Below, one piece after another: positions 1-7,506 of a stretch of DNA of 18,416 nucleotides. A model generated the notes under the pieces. That model searched no databases and had not been told where the DNA came from. It was given only the letters and a program-made list of their open reading frames with translations. Position 1 is the first letter of the stretch. The number at the start of each line of letters is the position of its first letter. The position numbers and the translations under genes were made by a program. The stretch is from an uncultured Chromatiaceae bacterium (GTDB taxonomy: Bacteria > Pseudomonadota > Gammaproteobacteria > Enterobacterales > Alteromonadaceae), in contig CAMLNG010000013.1 in the NCBI GenBank assembly GCA_946481195.1, positions 1 to 18,416 of the forward strand, written 5' to 3'.

Positions 1-591
1 GGCGATCGGCCTGCTGGCGTGGTCGGCATCGGGGTGATCGCCGCACTTATCGCCGGTTTTATTCCGATTTTGTGGAATTTTCTGATGCATGATTACCAGC
101 GTCAGCGCGTGCTCACATTACTGGACGAAGAGCGCGATCCACTCGGCAAAGGCTTTCAGATCATTCAGTCGAAAATCGCCATCGGCTCCGGCGGTATTGA
201 GGGCAAAGGCTGGTTACATGGCACGCAATCGCAGCTGGAATTTTTGCCGGAGCGCCATACCGACTTTATCTTTGCGGTGTACTCCGAAGAATTTGGTCTG
301 ATGGGCGTACTGGCCCTGCTCGCGATTTACCTGTTTATTCTGGGGCGTGGCCTCGTGATCGCCAGTCAGGCGCAGGATAATTACAGTAAATTCCTTGCCG
401 GCAGTATCACCCTGACGTTTTTTGTCTATGTGTTTGTTAATATCGGCATGGTATCTGGTATCCTGCCGGTAGTTGGTGTGCCACTGCCACTGGTCAGTTA
501 CGGTGGTACCTCGTTAGTAACCTTATTAGCCGGCTTTGGCATTCTGATGTCGATCAGTACCCACAAACGGATGTTAGCAAAACAATCATGA
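1..591 (+). CDS. rodA: RodA, SEDS peptidoglycan glycosyltransferase (3' part)
   Basis: RodA (MrdB) is the inner-membrane SEDS polymerase that extends glycan strands with PBP2 during rod elongation. Only about the last 190 residues are in the window. The frame holds the conserved stretch MHDYQRQRV, the IGSGG and [11 protein letters not shown] segment, and [15 protein letters not shown], which carries the Asp corresponding to the essential periplasmic Asp of E. coli RodA. Then come the [17 protein letters not shown] membrane-loop signature and a hydrophobic end closing with [10 protein letters not shown]. The stop overlaps the rlpA start (ATGA), so the two are translationally coupled. From base 19 the match is excellent. 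Bases 1-18 in this frame give GDRPAG, which is out of place in a membrane helix, while the +1 frame gives AIGLLA, so a one-base indel near base 15-20 is suspected. The family is certain; the intactness of the gene is not. Confidence 0.93.
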   Translation, partial: GDRPAGVVGIGVIAALIAGFIPILWNFLMHDYQRQRVLTLLDEERDPLGKGFQIIQSKIAIGSGGIEGKGWLHGTQSQLEFLPERHTDFIFAVYSEEFGLMGVLALLAIYLFILGRGLVIASQAQDNYSKFLAGSITLTFFVYVFVNIGMVSGILPVVGVPLPLVSYGGTSLVTLLAGFGILMSISTHKRMLAKQS

Positions 592-1649
592 AGCACAGCG
601 CCCTCAGTTCTAATCTCCCAGGCTCCGGCAAAACAGTCTCAGTACTGGCCCTGAGCATTTTTCTTGCGGCCTGTTCCAGCGCCCCGGAATCGACCGATGG
701 CGGTCTGCCTGACAATATGGACCCGAATGCCGGTCGTTATTCACAGGACAAAGACAGTATTCCGCTGCGTCTGCCAACCGAAGATGAATTACGCGACCCG
801 GAGCCTACAGTCGAAACTTTGAGCCGGGGTGGTAACAAACCTTACAATATCTATGGTGTGAATTACTCGCCGCGTACTGACATTCTGCAGTATGAAGAAG
901 AAGGCGTGGCATCCTGGTATGGCAGCAAGTTTCACGGCCATTTGACGTCTAACGGCGAAGTTTATAATGTGTTTTCAATGACAGCGGCGCATAAAACCCT
1001 GCCATTGCCCTCTTACGTGCGGGTGACCAACCTCGACAATTACCGCACAGCGATAGTGCGCGTCAATGACCGTGGCCCCTTCCACGACAACCGGATTATC
1101 GACCTGTCTTACTCGGCAGCTTATAAACTCGGCATTTTTCCGGGCGGCACAGGCCGGGTCAAACTGGAGCTGATTTCCTCCCCGGCGATGGCGTCGCAGG
1201 AAAGTTTTGCCACCCCTATCGCAAAACTGCCGGATATTCCTTACCAGCCAGTCACGCCAAGCGAACGCCCAAGCCGCAGCAGCAACGAATTTGTTGAACG
1301 GCCTTATGCACCGGTTGCCGACGCGGCAACGACTGTACCGGTACGCAGCAACACGGCTCAGCCATCCGCTGCAAAGTCACGCCCGGCTGCAACAACGCCG
1401 TTGGCCAATGCCAGCAGTAGCAATGGCTGTTTTATCCAGCTGCTGGCAAGCAGCGATAAAGCCAAAGTGCAACGTTTAGGGAACGAATTACAACAGCAAT
1501 TGTCCGTACCTACAGCCATTGAGAATGCCAACGGCCTGTTCCGGCTATTGGCTGGCCCGTTACAAGGCAATGCGCAACATGTGCTGGACACAGTGCGTTC
1601 TGGTGAGTATCCGCAGGCATACTTTACCAATAAAAGTTTATGTGGCTGA
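588..1649 (+). CDS. rlpA: RlpA, septal/peripheral lytic transglycosylase lipoprotein
   Basis: The product is a 353-residue lipoprotein. A basic N-terminus and hydrophobic stretch lead to the lipobox LAAC with Cys29 as the lipidated residue. A double-psi beta-barrel domain covers about residues 105-195 ([32 protein letters not shown]), with Glu123, His134 and Asp160 where catalytic or structural residues lie in the family. A Pro/Ser/Ala-rich linker (about 200-275) leads to a C-terminal SPOR domain from about 279 ([17 protein letters not shown]), which binds denuded glycan at the division septum. In Pseudomonas the family cleaves stem-peptide-free glycan; that activity is inferred here. ATG at 588 overlaps the rodA stop by four bases. 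dacA follows after 45 bases, as in E. coli. Confidence 0.95.
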   Translation: MKHSALSSNLPGSGKTVSVLALSIFLAACSSAPESTDGGLPDNMDPNAGRYSQDKDSIPLRLPTEDELRDPEPTVETLSRGGNKPYNIYGVNYSPRTDILQYEEEGVASWYGSKFHGHLTSNGEVYNVFSMTAAHKTLPLPSYVRVTNLDNYRTAIVRVNDRGPFHDNRIIDLSYSAAYKLGIFPGGTGRVKLELISSPAMASQESFATPIAKLPDIPYQPVTPSERPSRSSNEFVERPYAPVADAATTVPVRSNTAQPSAAKSRPAATTPLANASSSNGCFIQLLASSDKAKVQRLGNELQQQLSVPTAIENANGLFRLLAGPLQGNAQHVLDTVRSGEYPQAYFTNKSLCG

Positions 1650-1694
1650 AAAGCCCAATCCAATTAACCTGTTAGCACAATAAGAAAGAGTCTC

Positions 1695-2852
1695 ATGAAT
1701 CAGTATCGTCGTCTTTTCCTTGCCAGCAGCTTCAGCTGCTTTAGTTTCTTCGCGCACAGTCAGGCTGTCCAAATCACCCCGACCCCACCGGAAGTGAACG
1801 CTAAAGGTTTTATCCTGATTGATTTTCACACTGGCAAAGTGCTGGCTGAAGGCAATGCCGACACGTCTTTAGCACCCGCCAGTCTGACGAAGATGATGAC
1901 CAGCTATGTCATCGGCACTGAAATCAAAAATGGCAATGTCAAACCGACCGACCAGGTCACGATCAGTGAAAATGCCTGGGCGAAAAAATATACCGACTCA
2001 TCCAAGATGTTTATCGAAGTGGGTAAAACCATTTCCGTTGAAGAATTAAACCGCGGCATTATCATCCAGTCCGGCAATGACGCCTGTGTGGCGATGGCAG
2101 AACATATCGCCGGCACTGAGGGCGCTTTCGCCGAACTGATGAATGCCCACGCCAAACGTCTGGGCATGGAAAATACCCATTTCACCAACTCACATGGTTA
2201 CCCGGACCCTGAACTGAAAACCACTGCCCGCGACATGGCAAAGTTGTCAGTGGCATTGATCCGCGACGTACCGGAAGAGTACAAAATTTACTCCGAAAAA
2301 GAGTATGTGTTTAATGGCATCAAACAGTACAACCGCAACGGTCTGCTTTGGGATAAAAGCCTGAACGTCGACGGCATCAAAACCGGCCATACCTCAGAAG
2401 CTGGTTACAGTCTGATCACCTCAGCCACCAAAGACGGCATGCGGCTGATTTCGGTGGTGATGGGCACTGAAAGCGCCAAAGCCCGCGAAGCGGAGAATAA
2501 AAAGCTGCTGACTTATGGTTTCCGCTTTTTCGAAACTTTCTCGCCATACAAAGCGGGTGAAGAATTCGCTTCACAGCGCGTCTGGCAAGGTGTGAAAGAG
2601 AACATCAGCCTCGGTGTGCTGAGTGAAACCCCCATTACACTGCAACGCGGTCAACGCAAAAACATCAAAGCAGACTTCAAACTGAACCAGCAACTGGTTG
2701 CGCCTATCGCAAAAGGTCAGGTGGTCGGCACTGTGTATCTGAAATTAAATGATGCTGACGTTGCCGAATATCCGCTGGTCGCACTGGAAGATATTGAACA
2801 GGCAGGTATTTTCGGCCGCTTGGTCGACTATGTGAAGATGCAGCTGCAATAA
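1695..2852 (+). CDS. dacA: D-alanyl-D-alanine carboxypeptidase, PBP5/6 family
   Basis: A class C low-molecular-weight penicillin-binding protein of 385 residues (E. coli PBP5 has 403). It removes the terminal D-Ala from pentapeptide stems and so limits crosslinking. An N-terminal signal peptide is cleaved near HSQA (about residues 21-24). The three active-site motifs are intact: SLTK with nucleophile Ser63 and Lys66, SGN at 126-128, and KTG at 229-231. The beta-rich PBP5 C-terminal domain follows, and the protein ends in an amphipathic segment (IFGRLVDYVKMQLQ) that anchors such enzymes to the outer face of the inner membrane. The purine-rich sequence AAGAAAGAG just upstream of ATG 1695 serves as ribosome binding site. 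It is the third gene of the rodA-rlpA-dacA unit and is closed by an intrinsic terminator. Confidence 0.96.
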   Translation: MNQYRRLFLASSFSCFSFFAHSQAVQITPTPPEVNAKGFILIDFHTGKVLAEGNADTSLAPASLTKMMTSYVIGTEIKNGNVKPTDQVTISENAWAKKYTDSSKMFIEVGKTISVEELNRGIIIQSGNDACVAMAEHIAGTEGAFAELMNAHAKRLGMENTHFTNSHGYPDPELKTTARDMAKLSVALIRDVPEEYKIYSEKEYVFNGIKQYNRNGLLWDKSLNVDGIKTGHTSEAGYSLITSATKDGMRLISVVMGTESAKAREAENKKLLTYGFRFFETFSPYKAGEEFASQRVWQGVKENISLGVLSETPITLQRGQRKNIKADFKLNQQLVAPIAKGQVVGTVYLKLNDADVAEYPLVALEDIEQAGIFGRLVDYVKMQLQ

Positions 2853-2881
2853 CAGCCCGCAGATATTTGCACGTACTGACG

Positions 2882-2909
2882 AAAGTCCCGGCACAGCCCG
2901 GGACTTTTT
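2882..2909 (+). terminator. Intrinsic terminator after dacA
   Basis: A perfect 10-base-pair stem (AAAGTCCCGG, 2882-2891, with CCGGGACTTT, 2898-2907) closes a six-base loop and runs into a short T tract. It lies 29 bases past the dacA stop and should end the rodA-rlpA-dacA transcript before ybeD. Confidence 0.85.
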
Positions 2910-2963
2910 GTTAGAATAGAGCCCGTTTTTTCACTGTTCCCTGCTACAAGCAAGAGGTGTCCT

Positions 2964-3245
2964 GTGGTGACTGTGGTTAAAGATACCAAATTTGACGAAT
3001 TTCTGGAGTTTCCCTGCGCATTTACCTTTAAGGTTCTGGGGCTGGCCCACGAAGATCTGGTCCCTCAGGTGATTGCGACTTTGCATCAACATGCCGGCGC
3101 CAATGATTATGCGCCAACGGTTAAACCGTCCAGTAAGGGCAACTACCACTCAGTATCTGTCTCTGTGGTGGTGCGGGACAAAGACCATATCGAACTGTTG
3201 TATACCGAACTTGGCAGGCTCGAACTGGTCCGCTATGTCATGTAA
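2964..3245 (+). CDS. ybeD: YbeD family (DUF493) protein
   Basis: A 93-residue protein closely matching E. coli YbeD (87 residues), a small ferredoxin-like/ACT-like fold of unknown molecular role usually encoded beside lipB. Diagnostic stretches are [31 protein letters not shown] and [15 protein letters not shown]. There is no ATG. GTG at 2964 has an AGAGG ribosome binding site six bases upstream, but two further in-frame GTG codons (2967, 2973) are possible, shortening the protein by one or three residues. Nothing in the sequence ties it to a reaction; its place next to lipB-lipA suggests, without proving, a link to lipoate metabolism. Confidence 0.9.
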   Translation: MVTVVKDTKFDEFLEFPCAFTFKVLGLAHEDLVPQVIATLHQHAGANDYAPTVKPSSKGNYHSVSVSVVVRDKDHIELLYTELGRLELVRYVM

Positions 3246-3270
3246 CACTCGCGCAAGCCGGACGTTCCCT

Positions 3271-3276
3271 TATAAT
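3271..3276 (+). promoter_or_regulatory. Possible -10 element before lipB
   Basis: A perfect TATAAT lies in the 72-base gap between ybeD and lipB, followed by a GC-rich stretch. No convincing -35 hexamer was found at 16-18 bases upstream, so a lipB promoter here is only a candidate. Confidence 0.35.
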
Positions 3277-3317
3277 GCGCCGGCGTTGACACTCAGAATT
3301 CAGCCGAGGACTGCCGA

Positions 3318-3965
3318 TTGCCCTGTTCTGATGCACTGATCATCCGCGATTTAGGTTTGGTGGACTACACCTCGACCTGGCAACGGATGCAGCAATTTAC
3401 CGATCAACGTGACGACAATACCATCGACGAAATCTGGTTACTGGAACATCCACCGGTGTTTACCCAAGGCCAGGCCGGCAAAGCTGAACATTTACTGTTC
3501 CCCGGCGATATTCCGGTGGTGCAGGTCGACCGCGGCGGTCAGGTGACTTATCACGGCCCGGGCCAGTTAGTGGCATATGTGCTGCTGAATATCAAACGCC
3601 GCAATTTAGGCGTGCGCCAGCTGGTGAACCTGATTGAGCAAAGCATTATTGCGACCTTGGCGCAGAATCAGGTAGAGGCTTATGCCAAAGCCGATGCTCC
3701 CGGTGTTTATGTCGATGAAAAAAAAGTGGCCTCATTAGGCCTGCGCGTACGTAAAGGCTGTACCTTCCATGGCCTTGCGCTGAATGTCGATATGGATCTA
3801 TCACCATTTTCCCGCATTAATCCTTGCGGTTATGCCGGCATGCAAATGGTACAAAGTAAAGATTTGGGCGGGCCTGCCTCGATGCAGCAGGCAAAACAGC
3901 AACTGAGTGCTCAGCTGGTGAAACTGCTGAATGTCAGTGAATTTCAGGAATTAACAGGGTTTTAG
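3318..3965 (+). CDS. lipB: LipB, octanoyl-[ACP]:protein octanoyltransferase
   Basis: LipB moves the octanoyl group from acyl carrier protein to the lipoyl-domain lysine of 2-oxoacid dehydrogenases and of GcvH, the first step of endogenous lipoate synthesis in the cytosol. The 215-residue product matches E. coli LipB along its length: [22 protein letters not shown], the [13 protein letters not shown] loop, [13 protein letters not shown] [19 protein letters not shown] with catalytic Lys136, and [10 protein letters not shown] with the acyl-thioester Cys170. The start is TTG at 3318, supported by GAGGA seven bases upstream and by alignment with the E. coli N-terminus; the first in-frame ATG (residue 24) would cut into the conserved domain. 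lipA begins five bases after the stop. Confidence 0.95.
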   Translation: MPCSDALIIRDLGLVDYTSTWQRMQQFTDQRDDNTIDEIWLLEHPPVFTQGQAGKAEHLLFPGDIPVVQVDRGGQVTYHGPGQLVAYVLLNIKRRNLGVRQLVNLIEQSIIATLAQNQVEAYAKADAPGVYVDEKKVASLGLRVRKGCTFHGLALNVDMDLSPFSRINPCGYAGMQMVQSKDLGGPASMQQAKQQLSAQLVKLLNVSEFQELTGF

Positions 3966-3970
3966 TACAG

Positions 3971-4936
3971 ATGACCAAAACTGCCCGTATGGAGCCAGGC
4001 GTCAAACTGCGTGACGCTGACAAAATGGCCTTAATCCCGGTAAAAGTATTACCAACCGAACCAGCCGAAATGCTGCGTAAACCGGCCTGGCTGAAAATCA
4101 AATTACCCAAAAGTTCTGAACGTATCGATGAAATCAAAGGCGCGCTGCGTAAGCATGGCCTGCATTCTGTTTGTGAAGAAGCATCCTGCCCGAATTTAAC
4201 CGAATGTTTTAACCACGGCACTGCGACTTTTATGATTTTGGGCGCAATCTGCACCCGCCGTTGTCCGTTTTGCGATGTAGCGCATGGCCGCCCGCTACCA
4301 CCAAGCGCTGAAGAGCCGGAAAAACTGGCACTGACCATCAAAGACATGAAGCTGAAATATGTGGTGATCACCTCAGTCGACCGTGATGACTTACGTGATG
4401 GTGGTGCTCAGCATTTTGCTGACTGTATCACTGCTATCCGCCGCGAAACCCCGGCGATCAAAATTGAAGTGCTGGTGCCGGATTTCCGTGGCCGGATGGA
4501 CACAGCGCTGGATATTCTGACGCAAACACCACCGGACGTGTTTAACCATAACCTCGAAACCGCACCACGGCTGTATAAACTGGCGCGTCCGGGTGCGGAC
4601 TATAAATGGTCACTGGAACTGTTACGTCGCTACAAAGAGGCACATCCTGAAGTGTCAACCAAGTCCGGCCTGATGGTTGGCCTTGGCGAAACCACCGAAG
4701 AAATCATTGAAGTGATGAAGGACTTGCGGGCGCACAATGTCGATATGCTGACTGTTGGTCAGTACCTGCAACCGAGTAAACACCACTTGCCGGTCAAACG
4801 TTATGTCTCGCCGGAAGAGTTTGATGAAATCAAACGCATCGGTTACGAAATTGGCTTTAAGCATGTCGCCTCTGGCCCATTTGTGCGTTCAAGCTATCAT
4901 GCCGATCGCCAGGCCGCCGGCGAAGATATCAGCTAA
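3971..4936 (+). CDS. lipA: LipA, lipoyl synthase (radical SAM)
   Basis: LipA inserts two sulfur atoms into the protein-bound octanoyl chain made by LipB. The 321-residue protein has the same length as the E. coli enzyme. Two iron-sulfur cluster sites are visible: the auxiliary cluster cysteines Cys68, Cys73 and Cys79 ([12 protein letters not shown]), with the C-terminal RSSYHA serine (306-310) as the family's fourth ligand, and the radical-SAM motif CxxxCxxC at Cys94, Cys98 and Cys101. [26 protein letters not shown] and [10 protein letters not shown] are further conserved blocks. It lies five bases behind lipB and is probably translated from the same mRNA. A short TCGCTG-TTGC-CAGCGA hairpin sits directly after the stop, ahead of the main terminator. 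Confidence 0.97.
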   Translation: MTKTARMEPGVKLRDADKMALIPVKVLPTEPAEMLRKPAWLKIKLPKSSERIDEIKGALRKHGLHSVCEEASCPNLTECFNHGTATFMILGAICTRRCPFCDVAHGRPLPPSAEEPEKLALTIKDMKLKYVVITSVDRDDLRDGGAQHFADCITAIRRETPAIKIEVLVPDFRGRMDTALDILTQTPPDVFNHNLETAPRLYKLARPGADYKWSLELLRRYKEAHPEVSTKSGLMVGLGETTEEIIEVMKDLRAHNVDMLTVGQYLQPSKHHLPVKRYVSPEEFDEIKRIGYEIGFKHVASGPFVRSSYHADRQAAGEDIS

Positions 4937-4968
4937 TCGCTGTTGCCAGCGATAAAGTCATTCCTTAG

Positions 4969-4998
4969 CAGGCTGTGTCACAACAGCCTGTTTTTTTT
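4969..4998 (+). terminator. Intrinsic terminator after lipA
   Basis: An eight-base-pair stem (CAGGCTGT with ACAGCCTG, 4969-4990) with a six-base loop is followed by eight T residues. It closes the lipB-lipA unit and separates it from the PilZ gene. Confidence 0.93.
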
Positions 4999-5041
4999 CA
5001 GTAAAACAGCTTATGCTTTTAACGATTCTCAAGGAGCTGTC

Positions 5042-5395
5042 ATGGACCATCGTAAGTTCAGCCGTATTTTGTATAACAATCAGGCCACTCTGCGTTTTCA
5101 GGGGCAGAACTTCTTTACTCAGGTGCTGGATCTGTCGCTAAAAGGAGCCCTGGTGCAGCGCCCTGCCGATTTCCAGGGGCTGGTCGGTGAACAGGCGCAA
5201 TTACAGTTTCAGTTGGATCAGTCTGAACTGGTGTTAGAAATGGACGTCAGCATTGCCCACTTACATGATGCCACTATCGGTCTGCGCTGTGAGCGTATCG
5301 ATATTGAAAGTGCCAGTCATCTGCGGCGCTTATTAGAGCTGAATCTGGGGGATGCGGAAATGCTCAGCCGCGAACTCAGCGAGCTGTCAAACTAA
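5042..5395 (+). CDS. PilZ-domain c-di-GMP-binding protein, MapZ/PA4608-like
   Basis: A 117-residue single-domain PilZ protein. Both ligand motifs are present: RxxxR at the N-terminus (RKFSR, residues 4-8) and D-x-S-x-x-G (DLSLKG). The C-terminal stretch IESASHLRRLLELNLGDAEM closely resembles that of Pseudomonas aeruginosa PA4608 (MapZ), which binds c-di-GMP and then inhibits a chemotaxis methyltransferase. Whether this protein has that partner cannot be seen here. The ATG at 5042 is chosen because AAGGAG sits five bases upstream and PilZ homology begins there; a longer in-frame ATG at 4943 would run through the lipA terminator and is rejected. It is a single-gene unit whose last 20 bases overlap the convergent lipoprotein gene. 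Confidence 0.9.
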   Translation: MDHRKFSRILYNNQATLRFQGQNFFTQVLDLSLKGALVQRPADFQGLVGEQAQLQFQLDQSELVLEMDVSIAHLHDATIGLRCERIDIESASHLRRLLELNLGDAEMLSRELSELSN

Positions 5396-6551
5396 GCTCC
5401 GCGGCCTCCAGCGCTTCCAGAGCGGCCGGATAGCCAAAAGCTGCCGCCTGGTGCATCAGCAGTTGCCAACGCTGCATATCCTGCTGTTGGCGCGCCAGAT
5501 AAGCGAAATAATACTGCACCGGCATCAGCATAGCGCTTTGTTTCAGCTGGCGCTGCATGATCTGCCGATACAACGCCGGCACAGCCAATTCAAAATGCTG
5601 CATATGACTATCGGTCCGCACCGGGCGCCAGGCCTGCACGCCGGCCGCACGGCAAGTGTCCACCGGAGTTAAACTCAAATCGGCCAGTTCGAGCCCCCAA
5701 TGCTGGGCATAGCGGGCGGCATCGGCAGTATCCAGCAGCAAATTCGCCAACACATCCCGCCGGGCACATTCGGCTGCCGCGGTCGCCGCAGGTAATGCAT
5801 ACTCATCGATAAATCCCAGCGCGTGACTGAATTCATGCCGGAATAGCGCCGGTGAAAACTGCTCAGGCAATTGCAGCCAGCCATTATTAAAACTAGCCTG
5901 GCCACGGCCAGCGGCAACCAGCAGAATTTGTGCGCGACTCTGCTGCATAATTTGACTTAAGCGTGTCGGATCACAGGAGATCCGCTGCTGTGCCTGCTCA
6001 GTGCAGCGCAATTCACGGCTATCCAGCACTATCGGCGCTAAAAAACAGACCGGCAGCGAGGCAAAATCGGATTTTGACCAGTCCTGACGCAATTGCTGCC
6101 AATGCGCAACTGACAGTAAACTGCTCAGCACAGGCTGCACATTGAGCTGACAACCGGCTGGCGCGGCACTTGTGCTCAGGAGCGGTGGAAGGACCGGTGG
6201 CATCACCAATGCGTCATGCCATAAACCTAATCGAATCGCCTGTTCGGAAGACAGCGACGCGACTGCCCAGGTCTGTAGTTGCTGATATTGCTGCAATGGA
6301 CCCAGTTGGGACTGCGTCAGCTCAAGCCACTGGTTGACTGCGGATGGATGACCTTGCCGGATGGCCGTCGCCAGTTGCTCTGCAGCTTTTAACGGCAACT
6401 CAGCCTTTAATGACTGCTGAGCCCTGGCAAACTCCAGCGCGCCGGGTATTACCGCTGGCTGTGGCTGACATCCCAGCAGCAACACAGATAAAAAAAAGCC
6501 AGCAAGCCGGCTTTTTTTACTCTGTTTCCAAAACTTAATGCTGATGAGCAT
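5376..6551 (-). CDS. Predicted M64-like zinc metallopeptidase lipoprotein with Sel1-like repeats
   Basis: I do not recognise a named gene. From ATG 6551 the product has 391 residues. A basic, then hydrophobic N-terminus leads to LLGC, with Cys28 the likely lipid anchor, so the protein should be periplasmic or outer-membrane attached. Residues about 54-90 (AAEQLATAIRQGHPSAVNQWL) and 345-382 (QAAAFGYPAALEAL) look like Sel1/TPR-type helical repeats. Between them lies HEFSH (239-243) followed by DEY (249-251), then WRP (308-310) and SHM (315-317). This order resembles the HExxH...DEY...RP...S-x-M pattern of M64 (IgA-peptidase-like) zinc peptidases, with Ser replacing the usual Gly of HExGH. Six further cysteines (134, 169, 183, 193, 262, 300) could form disulfides. 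It overlaps nlpI by 17 bases and the PilZ gene tail-to-tail by 20. The ribosome binding site is weak (GGAT eight bases upstream). An upstream in-frame start at 6599 is rejected because it would put 16 extra residues before the signal peptide. Substrate unknown. Confidence 0.72.
   Translation of the reverse strand: MLISIKFWKQSKKSRLAGFFLSVLLLGCQPQPAVIPGALEFARAQQSLKAELPLKAAEQLATAIRQGHPSAVNQWLELTQSQLGPLQQYQQLQTWAVASLSSEQAIRLGLWHDALVMPPVLPPLLSTSAAPAGCQLNVQPVLSSLLSVAHWQQLRQDWSKSDFASLPVCFLAPIVLDSRELRCTEQAQQRISCDPTRLSQIMQQSRAQILLVAAGRGQASFNNGWLQLPEQFSPALFRHEFSHALGFIDEYALPAATAAAECARRDVLANLLLDTADAARYAQHWGLELADLSLTPVDTCRAAGVQAWRPVRTDSHMQHFELAVPALYRQIMQRQLKQSAMLMPVQYYFAYLARQQQDMQRWQLLMHQAAAFGYPAALEALEAAELSLTAR
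6490..6518 (-). terminator. Intrinsic terminator of nlpI, inside the lipoprotein gene
   Basis: Read on the minus strand, AGCCGG and CTGGCT pair around a CTTG tetraloop (one G-T wobble), extended by an A7/T7 stretch and ending in eight T residues. It begins 17 bases past the nlpI stop. The same bases encode residues 12-21 (KKSRLAGFFL) of the downstream lipoprotein signal peptide. The A and T tracts also make it look bidirectional. Confidence 0.85.
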
Positions 6552-7506
6552 CAGTCTGATCCGAAGCGGCCGGTTGGTCTGCAGAGCCAGCCTGTTCACC
6601 CACGTCAGCCTGCTCTATAACAGCCTGACGCAAGCGGTCCAGCTCCAGCCGGGCATACCGATGCTCAACGAACTCATAGACATTCGTTGCCAGCGACTTT
6701 TTGAAATAAGCAGCAGCCTGAGTCGGGTTATGTTTCAGCGCATGCCAGCGAGCGAGGTAAAAATACACTTCACACAGCTGCTCGGCCAATTGCTTCGGGT
6801 CCGTGGCATCTGTGCTGGCAAGCTTTAAAAGCTCAGCTTCGCTGATTTGACCAAGGTAAAAAGCCACTATTTGTGCAGACCAGGCTTTTTTATCCAGTGC
6901 AGCCTGTTGCTTGGCTAATAAAGCAAGCGCTTGTGGTTCTGACTGTTCTGCTTCAGCTAAAAATAACCAGAGGCTACGGTACGGATCATCCGGTTTTAAT
7001 GCCTGAAACTGTTGAAAATCGTTGATGGCCAGCGCCAGTTTGCCGTCGTATTGTAACGCGATGCCGCGGTTTAAATAGGCATACTGATACTTAGGTTCCA
7101 GTTCAAGTGCGGAATCAAAAGCGTCATAAGCCAATTCATAGTCACCGCTCAGCGTATGCTGAATGCCCATGAAGTTATAGGCATCCGCCATATCGGGTTG
7201 CAGGCGCAAAGCACGCATAAAATCGTAACGCGCCAGTGCGGAAAGCCCAACGCTGTCATACATCACACCGCGATCATAGTGTAAACGGCCGCGTTCGGCG
7301 TCAGACATTTTGCCGCTCTGCAGCATTTCACTGATGCGCGCAATCGCGATTTCTGTGCGAAACGGCGCAGCAAGGGGTTCTGGTTCAAGCGGATTTTCAA
7401 CAAGGACACCAACAGGCGCTTTGGGCGCCAGTTGGCAGGCAGATAACGCCACTGCTGCAGTCAGCAGCAGTGGCACCAAACGCAGCTTAGTTAACTGCTT
7501 CGGCAT
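6535..7506 (-). CDS. nlpI: NlpI, TPR lipoprotein adaptor
   Basis: NlpI is an outer-membrane lipoprotein. In E. coli it presents peptidoglycan endopeptidases such as MepS to the protease Prc and scaffolds hydrolases. The 323-residue product has a lipobox LSAC with Cys24, then tetratricopeptide repeats that match E. coli NlpI closely: [80 protein letters not shown] and [11 protein letters not shown]. It is about 29 residues longer than the E. coli protein, partly through a low-complexity Ala/Asp/Gln/His tail after about residue 295. ATG 7506 lies 20 bases inside the 3' end of pnp and has no clear Shine-Dalgarno sequence, so translation is probably coupled to pnp, its conserved partner. An intrinsic terminator follows. 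Confidence 0.94.
   Translation of the reverse strand: MPKQLTKLRLVPLLLTAAVALSACQLAPKAPVGVLVENPLEPEPLAAPFRTEIAIARISEMLQSGKMSDAERGRLHYDRGVMYDSVGLSALARYDFMRALRLQPDMADAYNFMGIQHTLSGDYELAYDAFDSALELEPKYQYAYLNRGIALQYDGKLALAINDFQQFQALKPDDPYRSLWLFLAEAEQSEPQALALLAKQQAALDKKAWSAQIVAFYLGQISEAELLKLASTDATDPKQLAEQLCEVYFYLARWHALKHNPTQAAAYFKKSLATNVYEFVEHRYARLELDRLRQAVIEQADVGEQAGSADQPAASDQTDAHQH

Noticed and set aside
2911..2917. TAGAAT before ybeD, considered as a -10 element
   Set aside because: It directly abuts the dacA terminator and no -35-like hexamer lies at the right distance.
4943..5041. N-terminal extension of the PilZ protein from an ATG at 4943
   Set aside because: It would translate the lipA terminator and gives no PilZ-like sequence; ATG 5042 has AAGGAG five bases upstream.
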